The notes: generated by a model not told the origin, from the sequence alone. Shown: positions 23,130 to 35,399, numbered from the stretch's first letter. The stretch is DNA of 64,000 nucleotides from Paguma larvata (GCA_030068075.1 CM057839.1:56216960-56280959), one strand, 5' to 3'. Made by a program: numbers and translations.

Positions 23130-23405
23130 CACCTTCTCATCTTTTAAATCTCAGTTTAAATGCTAACTCCTCAAGACTTTGCTAGAATAGATCTAGTTAC
23201 TCCTAGATAACAGCAACTTATTTATTTTCTTCGTGCGATTATTTAAATGTAATTTCTAAACTGTATTTCATTGTTATTCTCTGATTCTTCCAAAAAAACA
23301 TAAACTTCATGAAGGCAGGGACCATTTCTGACTCTCTTGTTTTGTAGCCCTATCACAAATGATTGTGCCAAATATATTATAGAGGTTTAATAAATATTAA
23401 TTAAC
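23130..23405 (+). repeat. L2 3' end
   Basis: 'ataaacttcatgaaggcagg' followed by 'gaccatttctgactctcttg', then 'tttaataaatattaatt', is the L2 terminal region (usually gagggcagggac...tcaataaatgttt). 23,406-23,700 has nothing assigned. Confidence 0.65.
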
Positions 23406-23704
23406 AAGTATGTATTTTTAATATTCTGTAAACACACAAGTATATATGAGATAAAGGGATTTAAGAAAATCTGCTTACCCTGAACTTACCACCCAAAATT
23501 CTTGATATTAATACATAAATAAAACCAATTACAACAAAGTAGGAAACCAAAATGCAACAAATAAAATTAGTAGGTAACAGAACTAACAAAGACATTTTAT
23601 TCTTGATACTTTAAAATGGATAATGGATTAAAAAGTTTTCTAATGATGTTTAATGATACGTAAAACATACACATTTATTATCTCAGTTTCCACATACCAA
23701 GAGT

Positions 23705-24180
23705 ATGGGAAAGGCTTACCTGGGTCCTGTGATTCATGATATTACAAGGTTCCAATCTAAATGTGAGTGGGGGCTGCAGTCTCATCTGAGTCTCAACTGG
23801 GGAAGGATTGACTTCCAAGCCCACATGGTTGTTACCAGCATTTGGTTTCTAGTAAGTTGTTGGACTGAGAACCTCACTTTCTTGCTAACCATTGGTTGAA
23901 AGCCACTCTCAGCTCTCTGCCATGTACACCTTTCCAAAAAGAAGGTAGCCATACCTTTCCTCAAAGCCAGCAGGAAAGAATATCCTTGCAGGATAGATTT
24001 TACAATATTATGTAATCACTTATGTATCATCATCTATGTCCTATCACATTTGTCATATTCTATTTGTTACAAGCAAGTCACAAGCTCTGCCCACACTCAA
24101 GAAGGGGGACCACAAGAATCAGAGAGCCAGGAAGCAGGGATCATGGAGGCACCCTACAGTCTGCCCAACACAAATAGAAC
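23705..24180 (+). repeat. mammal-wide dispersed repeat, LTR-type, family uncertain
   Basis: Text such as 'ctcaactggggaaggattg', 'cttccaagcccacatggttg', 'gttgttggactgagaacctc' and the ending 'ggaagcagggatcatgg' matches a consensus I know as a widely dispersed old mammalian repeat. I am confident that it is a repeat but not of its class; a MaLR-type LTR is a guess. 24,181-24,480 is AT-rich with nothing assigned. Confidence 0.45.
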
Positions 24181-24489
24181 AGTAATTATGACCCTGGTTC
24201 ATCTAAGAATAATAATAAATAAAATATTTTCTGGTAGTAAACAATTTGTCCACCCTCACAGCCTCTTCCAAAGTTTTATAAATATTAAAATAATTCACAT
24301 TAAATATTTAGTAATATTTAATAATTTACATTAAAATATTCACCCAAATGATACTTTATGGTAGGAGACTAATCAAAGAATTGTCAATGTCTTCAGAGTT
24401 TTATCAAAGAGAGATGGAATAAATAAGTTAGATGATGCAAATAGCATGAAGTAGCTAAAGGTTCTATATACATGAAACTAAGTGAAAGC

Positions 24490-24900
24490 AGAAGTACATG
24501 TGGGAAATTATAACCTTTTAATCTGTCCCCATCTTTGTCATGGTTCACTGTGAGTATAGTATATATCCTCGCCCCATTTGCTCTGGCATTGGTCATGTGA
24601 CTTGCCTTAACCAATCAAGTGTGAACAGAGATGACAATACACCGGCTCTGAGCAGAGACTGTAAGAGGTATTATAAGCTTCAGTTTACCCCTTTTTCATT
24701 CCTGTCCCCACCATGAGAATAATTCATGCCAGAGAAGATCCCAGAACGAAAGACATGTCAAGCTTAGCAAAGCCCAGGAGAGCCACGGCCAGCCAACCAT
24801 TAGACATATAAGCAGTGAATGAATATTTGTTATCATAAGCCACTAAATCTTAAACTTGTTCGTCATGCAACATTGCATCAGCAAAAACTGACTAACATAG
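24490..24900 (+). mobile_element. MLT1-like LTR
   Basis: 'ggtcatgtgacttgccttaa' followed by 'ccaatcaagtgtgaacagag', then 'ccaccatgagaataattc', 'ataagccactaaatctta' and 'aaactgactaacatag' follow the order of MLT1-type LTRs, as at 1,746-2,209. 24,901-25,500 has nothing I can assign. Confidence 0.45.
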
Positions 24901-25503
24901 TACAGAACTTTTCAAGTAACTGATCAATAAAATGAGAAGTAACTTAGCATTTCTCTACAATTAAATTGTTTTGATAAAAGTGTTTATGTGTATTTTTATA
25001 CCACATATTCTGATCTTCGGCAACAATAGCATTAATTTATTACCATTATTGTAGAGCAAGGTATAAGAGGCAAAGAGACCTATTAAATGCCAGAATTAAG
25101 CTTCCAACTAAAGCAAACATGCACAAACACAGTCTTTGCTTACAAGGTCAGGGGCCTCTACCACTGAAACTGATAGACTGTAGAGTAGATCTGAACAAAT
25201 CACTTCTCCTCACCTAGTGGGGAGAGAGGCCAGAAGTTAAGTTAGCCTAAGGAAGTTCTAGAAGAAAATAGGAGAAGAAAGTCTTTTGTATTCTAAAACC
25301 ATTAATCTCTTATACTCTGGCATTTTCACAACACACTAATTAAAGCACCTATTCGAGCCACCTTGTATTCAAGCTATTTATGCTTTACCTGTCCCTACTA
25401 CTGAATTGCAACTCCCTAAAGAGCAGAGACCACAGTTTACTCATTTTTAAAATTCCTGTGACACACAATACCCACAAAATACAGGCGTTCAAAAACGAAT
25501 TTA

Positions 25504-25703
25504 GGGGCACCTGGGTGGCTCAGTTGGTTAAGCTTCTGACTTTGGCTCATGTCTTGATCATGCAGTTCATGAGTTCAAGCCCAACGTTGGGCTCTCTGCT
25601 GTCAGTACAAAGCCCACTTCAGATCTTCTGTCTCCCTCTCTCTCTGTCCCTCCCCTGCTCTCTCTCTCTCTCTCTCTCTCAAAAATAAACACTAAAAAAA
25701 AGA
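25504..25703 (+). mobile_element. carnivore SINE, full length
   Basis: Head 'ggggcacctgggtggctcag', A/B box region through 'gagttcaagccc', body, a (CT)n expansion of about 12 units and an A-rich tail. The TSD is unclear (only 'gaattt' is shared). From 25,704 to 26,815 nothing else is recognised. Confidence 0.95.
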
Positions 25704-27668
25704 AAGAAATGAATTGAATTTCTATGTTCTTTGCTAAAAGTAGTTTCTTGCCTATCAGTGAAAAATAACCACAGTTAGGTAACTAAAGTGCTAAATGGGA
25801 GAAAAATTGGTTGAGTTTCATTTTAGGCAAAATGTAGCAAATTCTCAGGTTCTCTTGATGATAAAAGGACAAATGCCCCATGCCTGGAGACCTGAGACTT
25901 CACACCCAGAAGCACTGGATTCATGCCAAGATCAGCTCTAATTTCTAGCAGCACTTGTAGAGAATTATCCTTGATGAGTTATCTCCCCAATACTATGAAT
26001 GTTATTAGTAAAAATTAGTGTTCATATATTAAGGAATATATAAAATTTTGTGTATCTAGCATAATGAAACATATTGATCTCCTGGAAGATTTGAACATAA
26101 CATTCTCAAAAGTACATTTTAAATTACCTCTTAAATTTTCTGACCATAGCCTGCCATGTTTAAATAAATATTAGTATAAGACTGCTTTCCAAGAGTCAGA
26201 CTTCAAAAGAAAATAATTACCTTGCATTAATTCAGAGATTAAAAAATCATGTAGTCCCACACAATAAAAAGTCCATTTCTGTTCTAAAAGGAAACTTCAG
26301 TAATTGAAAATTCTTAAACTCAATAGAGAATATTTCTTTCTAATAATTGGTTCCAACTTCATAAAAGTAAAAGATGCTGAAGTTAGCCTGAGCATACTCT
26401 GTGATTCAAGAATGTACTCAAGCAGGAAATGTCCTACGTTTGGGAAATACCCAGTGAAGAGTTGTCTGCAGCCAGGTAGGGCTCTGTTCTCCAATCAGGC
26501 TAAATAGTGGCTTTCAGCAACCCACTTGACAATTCTGATTGAGATGAGATTGCAGGCTGCAAGGGGTCAAGAAAACTTATATTTTAGTTGCCTACCTCAC
26601 AAAAATGTCAAAAAGTAGGAAAAAAGAACAGGAAGTTTATAGAGAATAAGAAAATTTGATAGCCCTATCTCCTCCAAGCATGATAAAAGATAAAATGTGA
26701 CTGAGAACAAACATTAGCTGCCAGGTCGGACTCCCCGATCTAACTGGAAATAATTGCAAGTAAGACTGCCTTATACAAATGCAAAGCATCTAAGGTTTTT
26801 ATTGTGTTTTACTCTTCAATTCCAAGTATATGTGGAAATTAAACATGTTCCTAAAAACCCAATGGGCCAGAGAAGAAATCAAAATGAAAACCAAAAAATC
26901 TTGAGACAAATGAAAATGGAAACACAACCAACCAAAACCAATGGAATGCAGTTCTAACAGGGACGCTTATGGCAATAAGCACCTACATTACGATAAAAGA
27001 AAGATCACAAGTAAACAACCTGAGTTTACACTTTGGGAAACTAGAAAAAGAAGAAGAATGTTAATAGAAGGAAGAAAATAACAAAGCAGCGTAAAAGTAA
27101 ATGAAATAGACCAGAAAAAATAGAAAAGACCAACCTCTAATATTGAGCTAATATTTTTAAATAGGCAAAATTGACAAACTTTTCTCTATAAAACCTGAAA
27201 AAAAAAGAGATAGAAGACCAAAACTGGAAATGAAAGAGGTGACATCACGATGGATAACACAGAAATATGAAGGCTCATAAGAAATTACTATAAGCAATTA
27301 TATGCCAATGAATTAGACAACCTAGAAGAAATCAGTAAATTTCTAGAAACATACAACCTACCAAAACTGAAGAAATAGAAAAACTGAACAGACCAATTAT
27401 AATTAAGGAGATTGAACCACCAATCAAAAACTTACCAATAAACAAGACTTTTTATCCTCACTGGGACCAGAGGCTTCACTGATTAAATCTGCTAAACATT
27501 TAAAGGAGAATACCAATCCTTCTTTAACTTTTCCAAAACACTGAAGAGAGAAAACTTCCAAACTATTTTATGAGACCAGCATTACCCTGGTTCCAAAACC
27601 AGACAAGGGCACTATAAGAAGAAAAAAAACTACAGAGGCAAAATGCCTAAACGAAATATAAGCAAGCT

Positions 27669-27869
27669 GGGGTGCCTGGGTGGCTCAGTTAGTTAAGCGT
27701 TCAACTCTTGGTTTCAGCTCAGATCATGATCATGTGTTTGGACCTTGCATCAGACTCCGCACTGACAGTGTGGAGCCTGCTGGGATTCTCTGTCTCCCTC
27801 TCTCTCTGCCCCTTCCCTGCTCATGTTCTCTCTCTCAAAAATAAATAAACAAACATTAAAAAAATGTAT
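27669..27869 (+). mobile_element. carnivore SINE nested in L1
   Basis: Head 'ggggtgcctgggtggctcag' through the A-rich tail. TSDs are atataagcaagct (27,656-27,668) and atataagaaaact (27,870-27,882), 11 of 13 identical. The insertion postdates the host L1. Confidence 0.95.
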
Positions 27870-28281
27870 ATATAAGAAAACTGAATTCAACAGTACATTA
27901 AAAAGATCATACATCAGGATCAAGAGGGATTTACTCCTAAGATACAAGGATAGTTCAACATATGCAAATTAATCAATGTGATATGCCACATTAACAAAAT
28001 GAAGGATAAAAATCATATGATCATCTCAATACTTGAAGAAAAAGCATTTGAAAAAAATCAGCATCCTTTTTATGATAAAAATTCTCAACAAATTGGGAAT
28101 AGAAGGAATGCTTTTCAAAATAATAAATTCACATATGACCAAACCACTGCTAACATCATAGTGGGATTTTCAATGGTGGAAAGCTAAAAGCTCTTCCTCT
28201 GAGAACAGAGACAAACAAGGATGTCCACTTTCACCAATTCGATTCAACATAGTATTGTAAGTGCTAGCCATAGCAATTAGG

Positions 28282-28286
28282 AAAAA

Positions 28287-28337
<51 letters not shown>

Positions 28338-28350
28338 AAAATAAATAAAA
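28282..28350 (+). repeat. (AAAT)n microsatellite
   Basis: About 14 TAAA units followed by imperfect A-rich text, inside the L1 ORF2 sequence. It has no retroposon head of its own next to it, so it may be a spontaneous expansion. Confidence 0.95.
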
Positions 28351-29731
28351 ATTTAAAAGAAGGAAAGAAAGGGCATCCAAATCGGAAAGAAAGAAATTAC
28401 AGATGACATCATCTAATACATAGAAAATCTATTGATTCTACCAAAAAACTGTTAGAACAAATAAATGAATTCTATAAAGTTACAGGATACTAAATCAATA
28501 TACAAAGGTCATGTATATTTCTAAATACTAACAATAAGTTATCAGAAAGGTAAATTAAGAAAACAATCCCATTTACAGTAACATCAAAAAGAATAAAATA
28601 CTTAACCAAGGAAGGGAAAGTTCTGTACACTGAAAAGTATAAAATATTGATAAAAGAAATTGAAGATATAAATAAATGGAAGATACTCTATTTTCATGGA
28701 TTAGAAGTAATGTTGTAAAACTGCACATACTACACAAAGCAATCTACAGATTCAATGCAATCCCTATCAAAATTCCATGGCACTTTTCATAGAATAGAAA
28801 AACATCCTAAAATTTGGAACTACTAGGACTCCAAATGGCCAAAACAATCTTGAGAAAGGAAGCAAAGCTAGAGGTATCACACTTCCTGATTTCAAATTGT
28901 ATTACAAAACTATAGTAATCCAAACAATATAAATTGTCATAAAAATAGACACATAACTCAGTGGAAGAGAACAGAGAATCCACAAACTCATGCATATATG
29001 GTCAATTAATCTTGGAAACATATCCAAGAAAATACAATGGGGAAAGGACAGCCTCTTCAATAAATGATGCTCAGAAAATTATATATCCACACGCAAAAGA
29101 ATCAAACTGCACCACTGTCTTATACACAAAAAATGGATTAAAGACTTGAAAATAAGACCTGAAACTATACAACTCCTAGAAGAAAACTTAAGGAATGAGC
29201 TCCTTGACATTGGTCTTAGCAATAATTTTTGTATTTGACCTGAAAAACAAAAGCAACAAAAGCAAAAATAAACAAGTGGGACTACATCAGATTAAAAATC
29301 TTCTGCATAGCAAAGGAAACCATCAACAAAATGAAAAGTCAACCTACAGAATGAGAGAAAATATTTGCAAACTATGTATCTAATATCCAAAATATACATG
29401 AAACTTCTATGACACAATAACAAAGAAACAAAGAATTTTAACATGGGCAAAAGACCTAAAAAAACATTTTCCCAAGAAGAAATAAAAGTGGTCAATGGAT
29501 AAATGGAAAGGTACTGAAAATCATTAATCATCAGGAAAATGCAAATTGAAACCACAATGAGATATCATTTCATACCTATAAGAATTGCTATTATCAAAAT
29601 GACAAGAGATAACCAATGCTGGTGAGGATGTGGAGAAAGAGGAATTTTTGTATACTGTTGGTGGGAATGTAAACTGTACAATCATTATGAACAACATTAC
29701 ATATGAAGTTTCCTCAAGAAATTAAAAATAG

Positions 29732-30388
29732 GGATGCCTGCCCTCTTGCACTGTTGGTGGGAATGCAAACTGGTACAGCCCCTCTGGAGAACTGTGTGGA
29801 GGCTCCTCAAAAATATGAAAATAGAACTACCCTATGACCCAGCAATAGCACTGTTAGGAATCAACCCAAGAAATACAGGAATGAGGATGCATAGGGCATC
29901 CCCAATGTTTACAGCAGCACTTTCAACAATAGCCAAATTATGGAAAGAGACTAAGTGTCCATCAACTGATGAATCGATAAAGAAGTTGTGGTATATATAT
30001 ATATATATAATGGAATACTATGCGGCAATGAGGAAGAATGAAATATGGCCATGTGTGGCAACATGGATGGAACTGGAGGGTATTATGCTAAGTGAAATAA
30101 GTCAGGCAGAGAAAGACAGATACCATGTGTTTCCATGCATAGGTGGACTTTGTGAGACTTAACAGAAAACCAAGGGGGAGGGGAAGAGGGGAAGGAAAAA
30201 AGCCACAGAGAGGGAGGGAGACAAAACATAAGAGACTCTTAAAAACTAAGAACAAACCAAGGATTGAGGTGGGTGTGGGAGGGGAGAGAGTGGGTGACGT
30301 GCACTGAGCAGGGCACGGATTGGGATGAGCACTGGATGTTCTTGTATGGAAATCAATCTGACAATAAAAAAAAATTTTTTTAAAAAAG
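29732..30388 (+). mobile_element. younger L1 3' portion nested in the older L1
   Basis: Starts in the last part of ORF2 ('cactgttggtgggaatgcaa'), runs through 'gatgagcactggatgttc' and ends with 'aatctgacaataaaa' and a short mixed A/T tail. A 142-codon frame (29,734-30,162) covers the ORF2 end but has no N-terminal domains. Left TSD aagaaattaaaaatag at 29,716-29,731; the matching copy lies after the following SINE, at 30,559-30,574. Confidence 0.9.
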
Positions 30389-30558
30389 GGGGTGCCTGGG
30401 TGGCCCAGTCAGTTAAGCATCCAACTTCAGCTCAGGTCATGATCTCGCAGTTCATGGGTTCGAGCCCCGTGTCAGGCTGCTTCAGATTCAGATTCCTTCC
30501 CCACTCGTGCGCTCTCTCTCTTTCTCTCTCTCTCTCTCACAATAAACATTAAAAAGAA
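30389..30558 (+). mobile_element. carnivore SINE joined to the L1 tail
   Basis: A sense SINE with head 'gggggtgcctgggtggccc', intact B box text 'gggttcgagcccc' and a CT tract. Relative to the feliform body it lacks the 'tgtgctgacagctcagag' part. It directly follows the A/T tail of the nested L1, and the 16-bp TSD encloses both elements. Confidence 0.9.
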
Positions 30559-30944
30559 AAGAAATTAAAAATAGTGCTACCATATGATCCAGCAGTTCTA
30601 CTTTTGAGATACATATAACTAAAGAAATTGAAACAGGAGCTCATGGAGACACCCACCTTTCCATGTTCATGTTCATCTCAACATTATTCACAATAGCAAA
30701 GGTATGGGAACAACCTAAATGTCTGTCAATGGATGAATGGGTAAAGAAAATGTGGCATATATACACAATAGAATATTAAAAAGAAGGAAATCCTGCCATA
30801 TATGACAAATGGATGAATCTAGAAGGTATTACAAAAAGTAAAATAAGCCAGATAGAGAAAGACAAATACTGCATAGTATCTCTTATATGTGGGAATCCTT
30901 TCAAAATATATATATTCAAAAACTCCCCCTCCCAACCTGTTGAA

Positions 30945-31062
30945 GAGTTTGACCCAAATGATTAGAAGCATCAGGTTGTGTCTCCCTCTCCCTCTGTCCC
31001 TCCCCTGCTTGCACTCTGTCTCTCTATCTTTCTCAAAAAATAAATAACCATTAAAAATTTTT
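30945..31062 (+). mobile_element. degenerate or rearranged carnivore SINE fragment
   Basis: The 3' part is clear: 'ttgtgtctccctctccctct', 'gtccctcccctgcttgc' and an A-rich 'ataaataaccatt' tail. The 5' part is missing or badly eroded, with only 'agcatcagg' recognisable. No TSD was found. 31,063-31,314 is unassigned. Confidence 0.7.
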
Positions 31063-31314
31063 TTAATAAAATAGAAAGTGGTATACAAGGAAAAGATCGT
31101 AAGATATTCTATACTTAATTATAGGGATCATAATTGATGATCGATTAGATCCATTTGTCTATCAAGAAGGTAGTAGCTAGTTTTGTGGCTTTTTATAAAA
31201 AGTTATAGTACATTACATTATGCAAGTGTTCACAAGATTGGTTGAACAGCTGAATTAACCAGATGCCCAAAATAAGAAAGAGTCTTGAGCTGATATTTAT
31301 GACCCATTCTTATT

Positions 31315-31620
31315 TTGAGACATCATTCATTCACCCAAGGGATACTTATTAAGCATCTGCTCTGTTCTAGGCACAGTTCTAAGTAAGTGCTTGGGATATG
31401 TGAATCACCAAAACAAACATCCATGTAGTCTTAAGGCTCATATTCTAGCAGGGGAAAAAGATAAAGATTGTGAACAGAATAAATAAGCAGCATAGTCTAT
31501 TAGAGGGTGACAGGTGCTAGGAAAAATGGAATAATGAGGGATAGGGAGTCTGGAGTGATGCAATTTTAAATACAGTGGTTCAGGGTGGGTGTCTTTAGGA
31601 AGGTGCTACTTGAACAAAAT
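31315..31620 (-). repeat. antisense L2
   Basis: 'tcattcattcacccaaggg', 'taggcacagttctaagtaag', 'tcatattctagcagggg', 'gtgacaggtgctagg' and 'gcaattttaaatacagtgg' follow the antisense L2 consensus in order, with almost no gaps. This is one of the better preserved L2 copies here. Confidence 0.7.
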
Positions 31621-32940
31621 TCAGTAACAGATCATAGGTAAAAGCTGTGGCTTCAAAGACTAATAAAAAAATTCCACCCACAATGCCAGAGTCTATCATC
31701 TGAGGTTCTAGAAAATATCAGATTCCAAATTTTTAGGCTTCTAGAGTAAAAGCAACATGGAGGAATAGCTGGCATCCTCAAAGCTGCGGGTCCACTCACT
31801 GCTGTTGTATTAGCAGGTAGTACATGAAAGAGCAGAAGACAGCACAGTTGTGTGGGCACTGCCTATTTCTCTTTGACACTTTCCTTTCACTCTCACCCCC
31901 CCACTACTCCCCCACCACCCACGCCAGACAACTCCCTTTCTGTTGCACTATATGATTTGGCTATTGTGTCGCACAGTCCCAGATTTGAGTTCAAAATAAT
32001 CAAGTCTTTTAGACTTGAATTTTGCTGTTAATTGGAATTCCTAAACTAAACTCACTGTAGTCAGCAAGGATTTTTTTTTTAATCTAGGGCTTACAGCAAG
32101 GAGAGAGTCTTAGCTTTCTGAGAGATTAGATACTTATGCATTTTGTAAGTCGGTAAAGATGTAAGTAGGAATCCAAGTGCAGAAGGAAACAGAGTCCAAG
32201 CTGCAAGAGATGGCAGAAAACACCTGGGATGCATCTATTATAGAATTAGCCAGCAATTAGCTTGATAGACATCAGCCAATGTGCAGAGGCTAAATGGAGA
32301 AGCAGCCAAAAGTTCTCCTGGAGCTGAATCTCCATCAGCCAGCAGAGAACTGGGGAAATGTTAATGGCCCTGTGAAGAACCTCATTTGGCAACTTCAGAA
32401 GCTGTATCTCTAATTCACATTCAAGTTGACTTTTATAGGCAGTGTTTTCACACAAGGAGAAATTTAGTAAAAATTAGAGACAGAAGAAAAAGGAAAGGAT
32501 TTATGTTAAGTTGCTTTCCTTTTAAACTTCCATGGAAATGGAACATTTCAGTCATCTCTAACAAGTTAAAGGATGCACCAAAGCAACCCAGTTCTGCACT
32601 TGGACATGTTCTAAAACAACAATGGTTGTTTCAAAATGACACCTAATCTTTTGATAGATCTATCCCCAAATCCTCTAGCTAGTGCCCAATGACTTGATAG
32701 AATTAAACTATTTCTGATGAAATGAATTGAAGGACTCAGAGGAGAGATAAATGGCCACATATAAAGCCACACATAAAGCAGTTTAATCCTTGCTTTGTTC
32801 TGTTTGGTAACTTCACAATGCCAAGTGATGTAAGAAAAAAGAGGACTATTTTTACAAAGGGAGAAGATCTTGAGGCTAAGAAGGTTGAAGAGTGGGGGGA
32901 ATAGGCAGCAGAGCACGTATCTCCAGAATGAACTTTTAAA
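31621..32940. other. unassigned DNA
   Basis: I recognise no gene, RNA or repeat here. Frames of 60-101 codons on both strands overlap each other and have no familiar features. The C-rich tract near 31,895-31,925 is simple sequence. Confidence 0.45.
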
Positions 32941-32944
32941 AAAT

Positions 32945-33365
32945 AAAACCAGAAATCAGATGTCATTCTCTAGCTTAACACCTTCCAATGGTCTACCTTC
33001 CAACCAGTCAAATCCAAACTCCTCCTAATGGCCTTCCCTTCCTCTTCCTTGCTCATCCCTCCCCTGCAAAGCTGGCTTCTTGCTATTCAGACATGCTAAG
33101 CTCCTTCCAACCCCAGGGCCTTTGCACCTTCCATGTGCCTGGTTCACCTCCTGCCTTCTTCGCACTTACCATTTGGGGTCTGCCCAAATGTCAGTTTTTC
33201 TAGGGGGTCTTGTTACACTTTCATTTGTGAACATCGGCTTCCACTCCCTTCTGTAATTTGCACACTCTCTAATCTGCCCTTGCTTCATTTTTCTGTGACT
33301 TATGTCTACCTGAAATTATATGAATTCTTTTTTGCTTATTTTATCCCTCCCTGACTACGACATAA
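32945..33365 (+). repeat. L2 LINE, sense, 3' half
   Basis: 'ccttccaatggtctacc', 'gtcaaatccaaactcctcc', 'ctccttccaaccccagggc', 'ctttgcaccttccatgtgcc' and 'tctgcccaaatgtcag' are L2 landmarks in order (cf. 'gggcctttgcacttgctg'). The 71- and 73-codon frames are L2. Confidence 0.7.
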
Positions 33366-34350
33366 GGAGAAATTGAGGTGCCATATTGCCCTTGAAAAAC
33401 TAGGAAATAACGAGGGTTAAGTACCCAAACAGAGCAGCATGAATGGGCTAAGGAAAAACTTAGTATGTACACTAGTTTAAAATAGTCATTATTTAAGAAG
33501 GAAAAAGAAAACTCATTTCAGAAGCTGTATAAATGTCCTGGAGGAAGTACATATAGGGGATGAAATTAAATGGTCAAACAAGGGAAAGCTATTAATTAGT
33601 ACCTATGAGATTTTCTTTCTTTTCATTCTAACTGGGATTTGCAATTTATACATAAGAAGTTACCAATACCTAAGTAATTAATATAGTCAGAGGAGAGAGA
33701 AGTGAAAAATAGGTATCAGCTAGACAACAGTGAAAGTGTAATTATATCCAATATGGTGAAATATTAAGTATGATAATGTCCAGACTTTTCAAGTTGAATG
33801 AAATCTTGTATCCAGCACCCTCAGACATTGTTGCTTCACAACCTTGAGAGTTCCCCTGGTGACAAGAGAACCCGGTTCCTGGCCCAGAGGGCAAGGAGGA
33901 GAGAGAGGAGAAAAGCCATTGCAGACGTGGGTGGGCGCCTCAATAAGCAAGGGAATTAACTTACCAGGCATGTCTTGGGCAGCTGGAAGATGAGTAGATG
34001 TCTATACCTGCCTTCCAGAATCTTAAAAGTTTATATAAAGACCTGAACTGAGTTCAGTCACATATTTAGCCCAGATGGTCTCAACAACATGTAGCTCTCT
34101 CAAGGAAGCATCCTTGAAAATAGCTCTGACTGTGGGAATAGTCAGGGGAGTGGAAGGTATATTCCAAGGATGAGGAACAGGTGAGGAGCCTCTGATTGCC
34201 CAGGTGTAGCTCATAGGTCAACCAGCAGTCACAGTCTCTTGATAACCCCTTCCAACATGCATTTATTAGTGTGAATACAAAATGTTGTAACTTTTTTTAT
34301 ATTCACAAACATGCATATGTTTATTTAAAACTGTATAGGAACCCGTTCCA
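33366..34350. other. unassigned DNA
   Basis: No recognised gene or repeat in about 1 kb. Minus-strand frames of 60-63 codons have no features. Confidence 0.45.
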
Positions 34351-34354
34351 CTAG

Positions 34355-34445
34355 AAGGTTTATTGTTTTGTTGTAACACAATGTACATGAGTTCCAGGTG
34401 TACAACATAGGGATTGAACAACTCTGTTCTATGCTGTTCTCCCCA
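34355..34445 (-). mobile_element. short antisense L1 3' UTR piece
   Basis: 'gagttccaggtgtacaacat' and 'agggattgaacaactctg' match the antisense L1 3' UTR (normally 'tttcaggtgtacaacatagtgattcaa'). Confidence 0.5.
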
Positions 34446-34940
34446 CAAGAGAAATGGTGCAATTTTTGAATAACATGGCAATAGACAGCTATCAATTCCA
34501 TTTTTAAGAATTTAATTCATCAATCCACACCTTTACTCAAAGATGTAAGGCAGTTGCTTGCAAGATTAATTGTAATAACAGACAGTGAGAAACAACAAAA
34601 GGGTCCATCATTTAACTTGGTTAACAAGTTGTGATGATTCCTTATGTAAGGTGCAATAATTAGGTCAGGTAGAAATGGAATGGAATTATATCAAAAATAA
34701 ATTGTTTTTAAAAAGCTGTTTGCAGAAATATGCACAGTACAACTTGTAAAAATAAAGACTGAATACACAGGTAGATATGCAAACAGAAAAATGAAAGAAA
34801 ACACAGAATATCTTAAAGATTTTGATTCCTCTGGGCAGTAGGACTAGGAGGTAAAGAACTTTTACTTTTCACCTTATACCTTTCTGCGTCATCTGGAATT
34901 GTTACTGTAAATAAGTATTGTTTTATAATGGAATACTAGG
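34446..34940 (+). mobile_element. old L1 3' end, sense
   Basis: 'agctatcaattccattttt' then 'aagaatttaattcatc', with later 'gcaaacagaaaaatgaaag' and 'cctctgggcagtaggac', follows the 3' region of a middle-aged mammalian L1. No frame is kept. Confidence 0.5.
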
Positions 34941-35044
34941 TAATAGAAAGAGAATATCAGGCAACTGTATGTGTGATCTGACTCATACCTAGTTCCTATG
35001 TTGCCTTTTATCCGCCTCCAAACTCACCTATTCACACACAATTT

Positions 35045-35365
35045 TTTCTTTCCAGCTTTATTGAAAATTTACGGGTGTGTAGCACTATGTAAGTTTAAGG
35101 TGTACAATATTATTTAATACATATATATTATAAAATGATTACCACAATAAGCTTAGTTAATACATCTGTCATGTCACATAATTATTTTCTGCAATTCTAC
35201 TTCGGGGTTATATTGGGGAAAAAAAATGAAATCACTATTTTGAAGAGAAATCTGCACCATATGTTCATTGCAGCATTATTCACAATAGTCAACACATGAA
35301 AACACCTAAGTGCCCAGCAATTGATGAATGGATAAAGAAGATGTGGTATATTTTTGCAATAGGAA
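35045..35365 (-). mobile_element. L1 3' end with inverted 5' segment
   Basis: 35,045-35,193 is antisense L1 3' UTR ('aggtgtacaatattatttaa', 'gattaccacaataagc'). From about 35,194 the strand switches to sense ORF2 end text ('gttcattgcagcattattc', 'gatgaatggataaagaagat'). This head-to-head arrangement is the usual outcome of twin priming, although a TSD could not be fixed. Confidence 0.65.
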
Positions 35366-35398
35366 GTTGAATGCTCAACCAACTGAGCAACCCACCCC
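35366..35398 (-). repeat. SINE head fragment
   Basis: 'gctcaaccaactgagcaacc' is the complement of the CAN-SINE head (ggttgctcagttggttgagc). Only about 33 bp remain, abutting the L1 remnant. Confidence 0.6.
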
Positions 35399-35399
35399 C

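Larger units (their letters stand above)
26820..30905 (+). mobile_element. old plus-strand L1, split by a SINE and by an L1+SINE block
   Basis: A 5'-truncated L1 starting in ORF2: 'tatgtggaaattaaacatg', then 'gacaaatgaaaatggaaac'. The order of ORF2 text is kept through 'cagcattaccctggttcc', 'caagagggatttactcct', 'agcatttgaaaaaaatcagc' and 'agaggtatcacacttcctg'. It ends in the 3' region near 30,900. Interruptions are the SINE at 27,669-27,869 and the block at 29,732-30,558. All frames are broken. Confidence 0.8.

Noticed and set aside
25504..25580. tRNA genes in the SINE heads (all CAN-SINE copies)
   Set aside because: The heads descend from tRNA-Lys but lack a foldable cloverleaf and are fused to the SINE body and tail.
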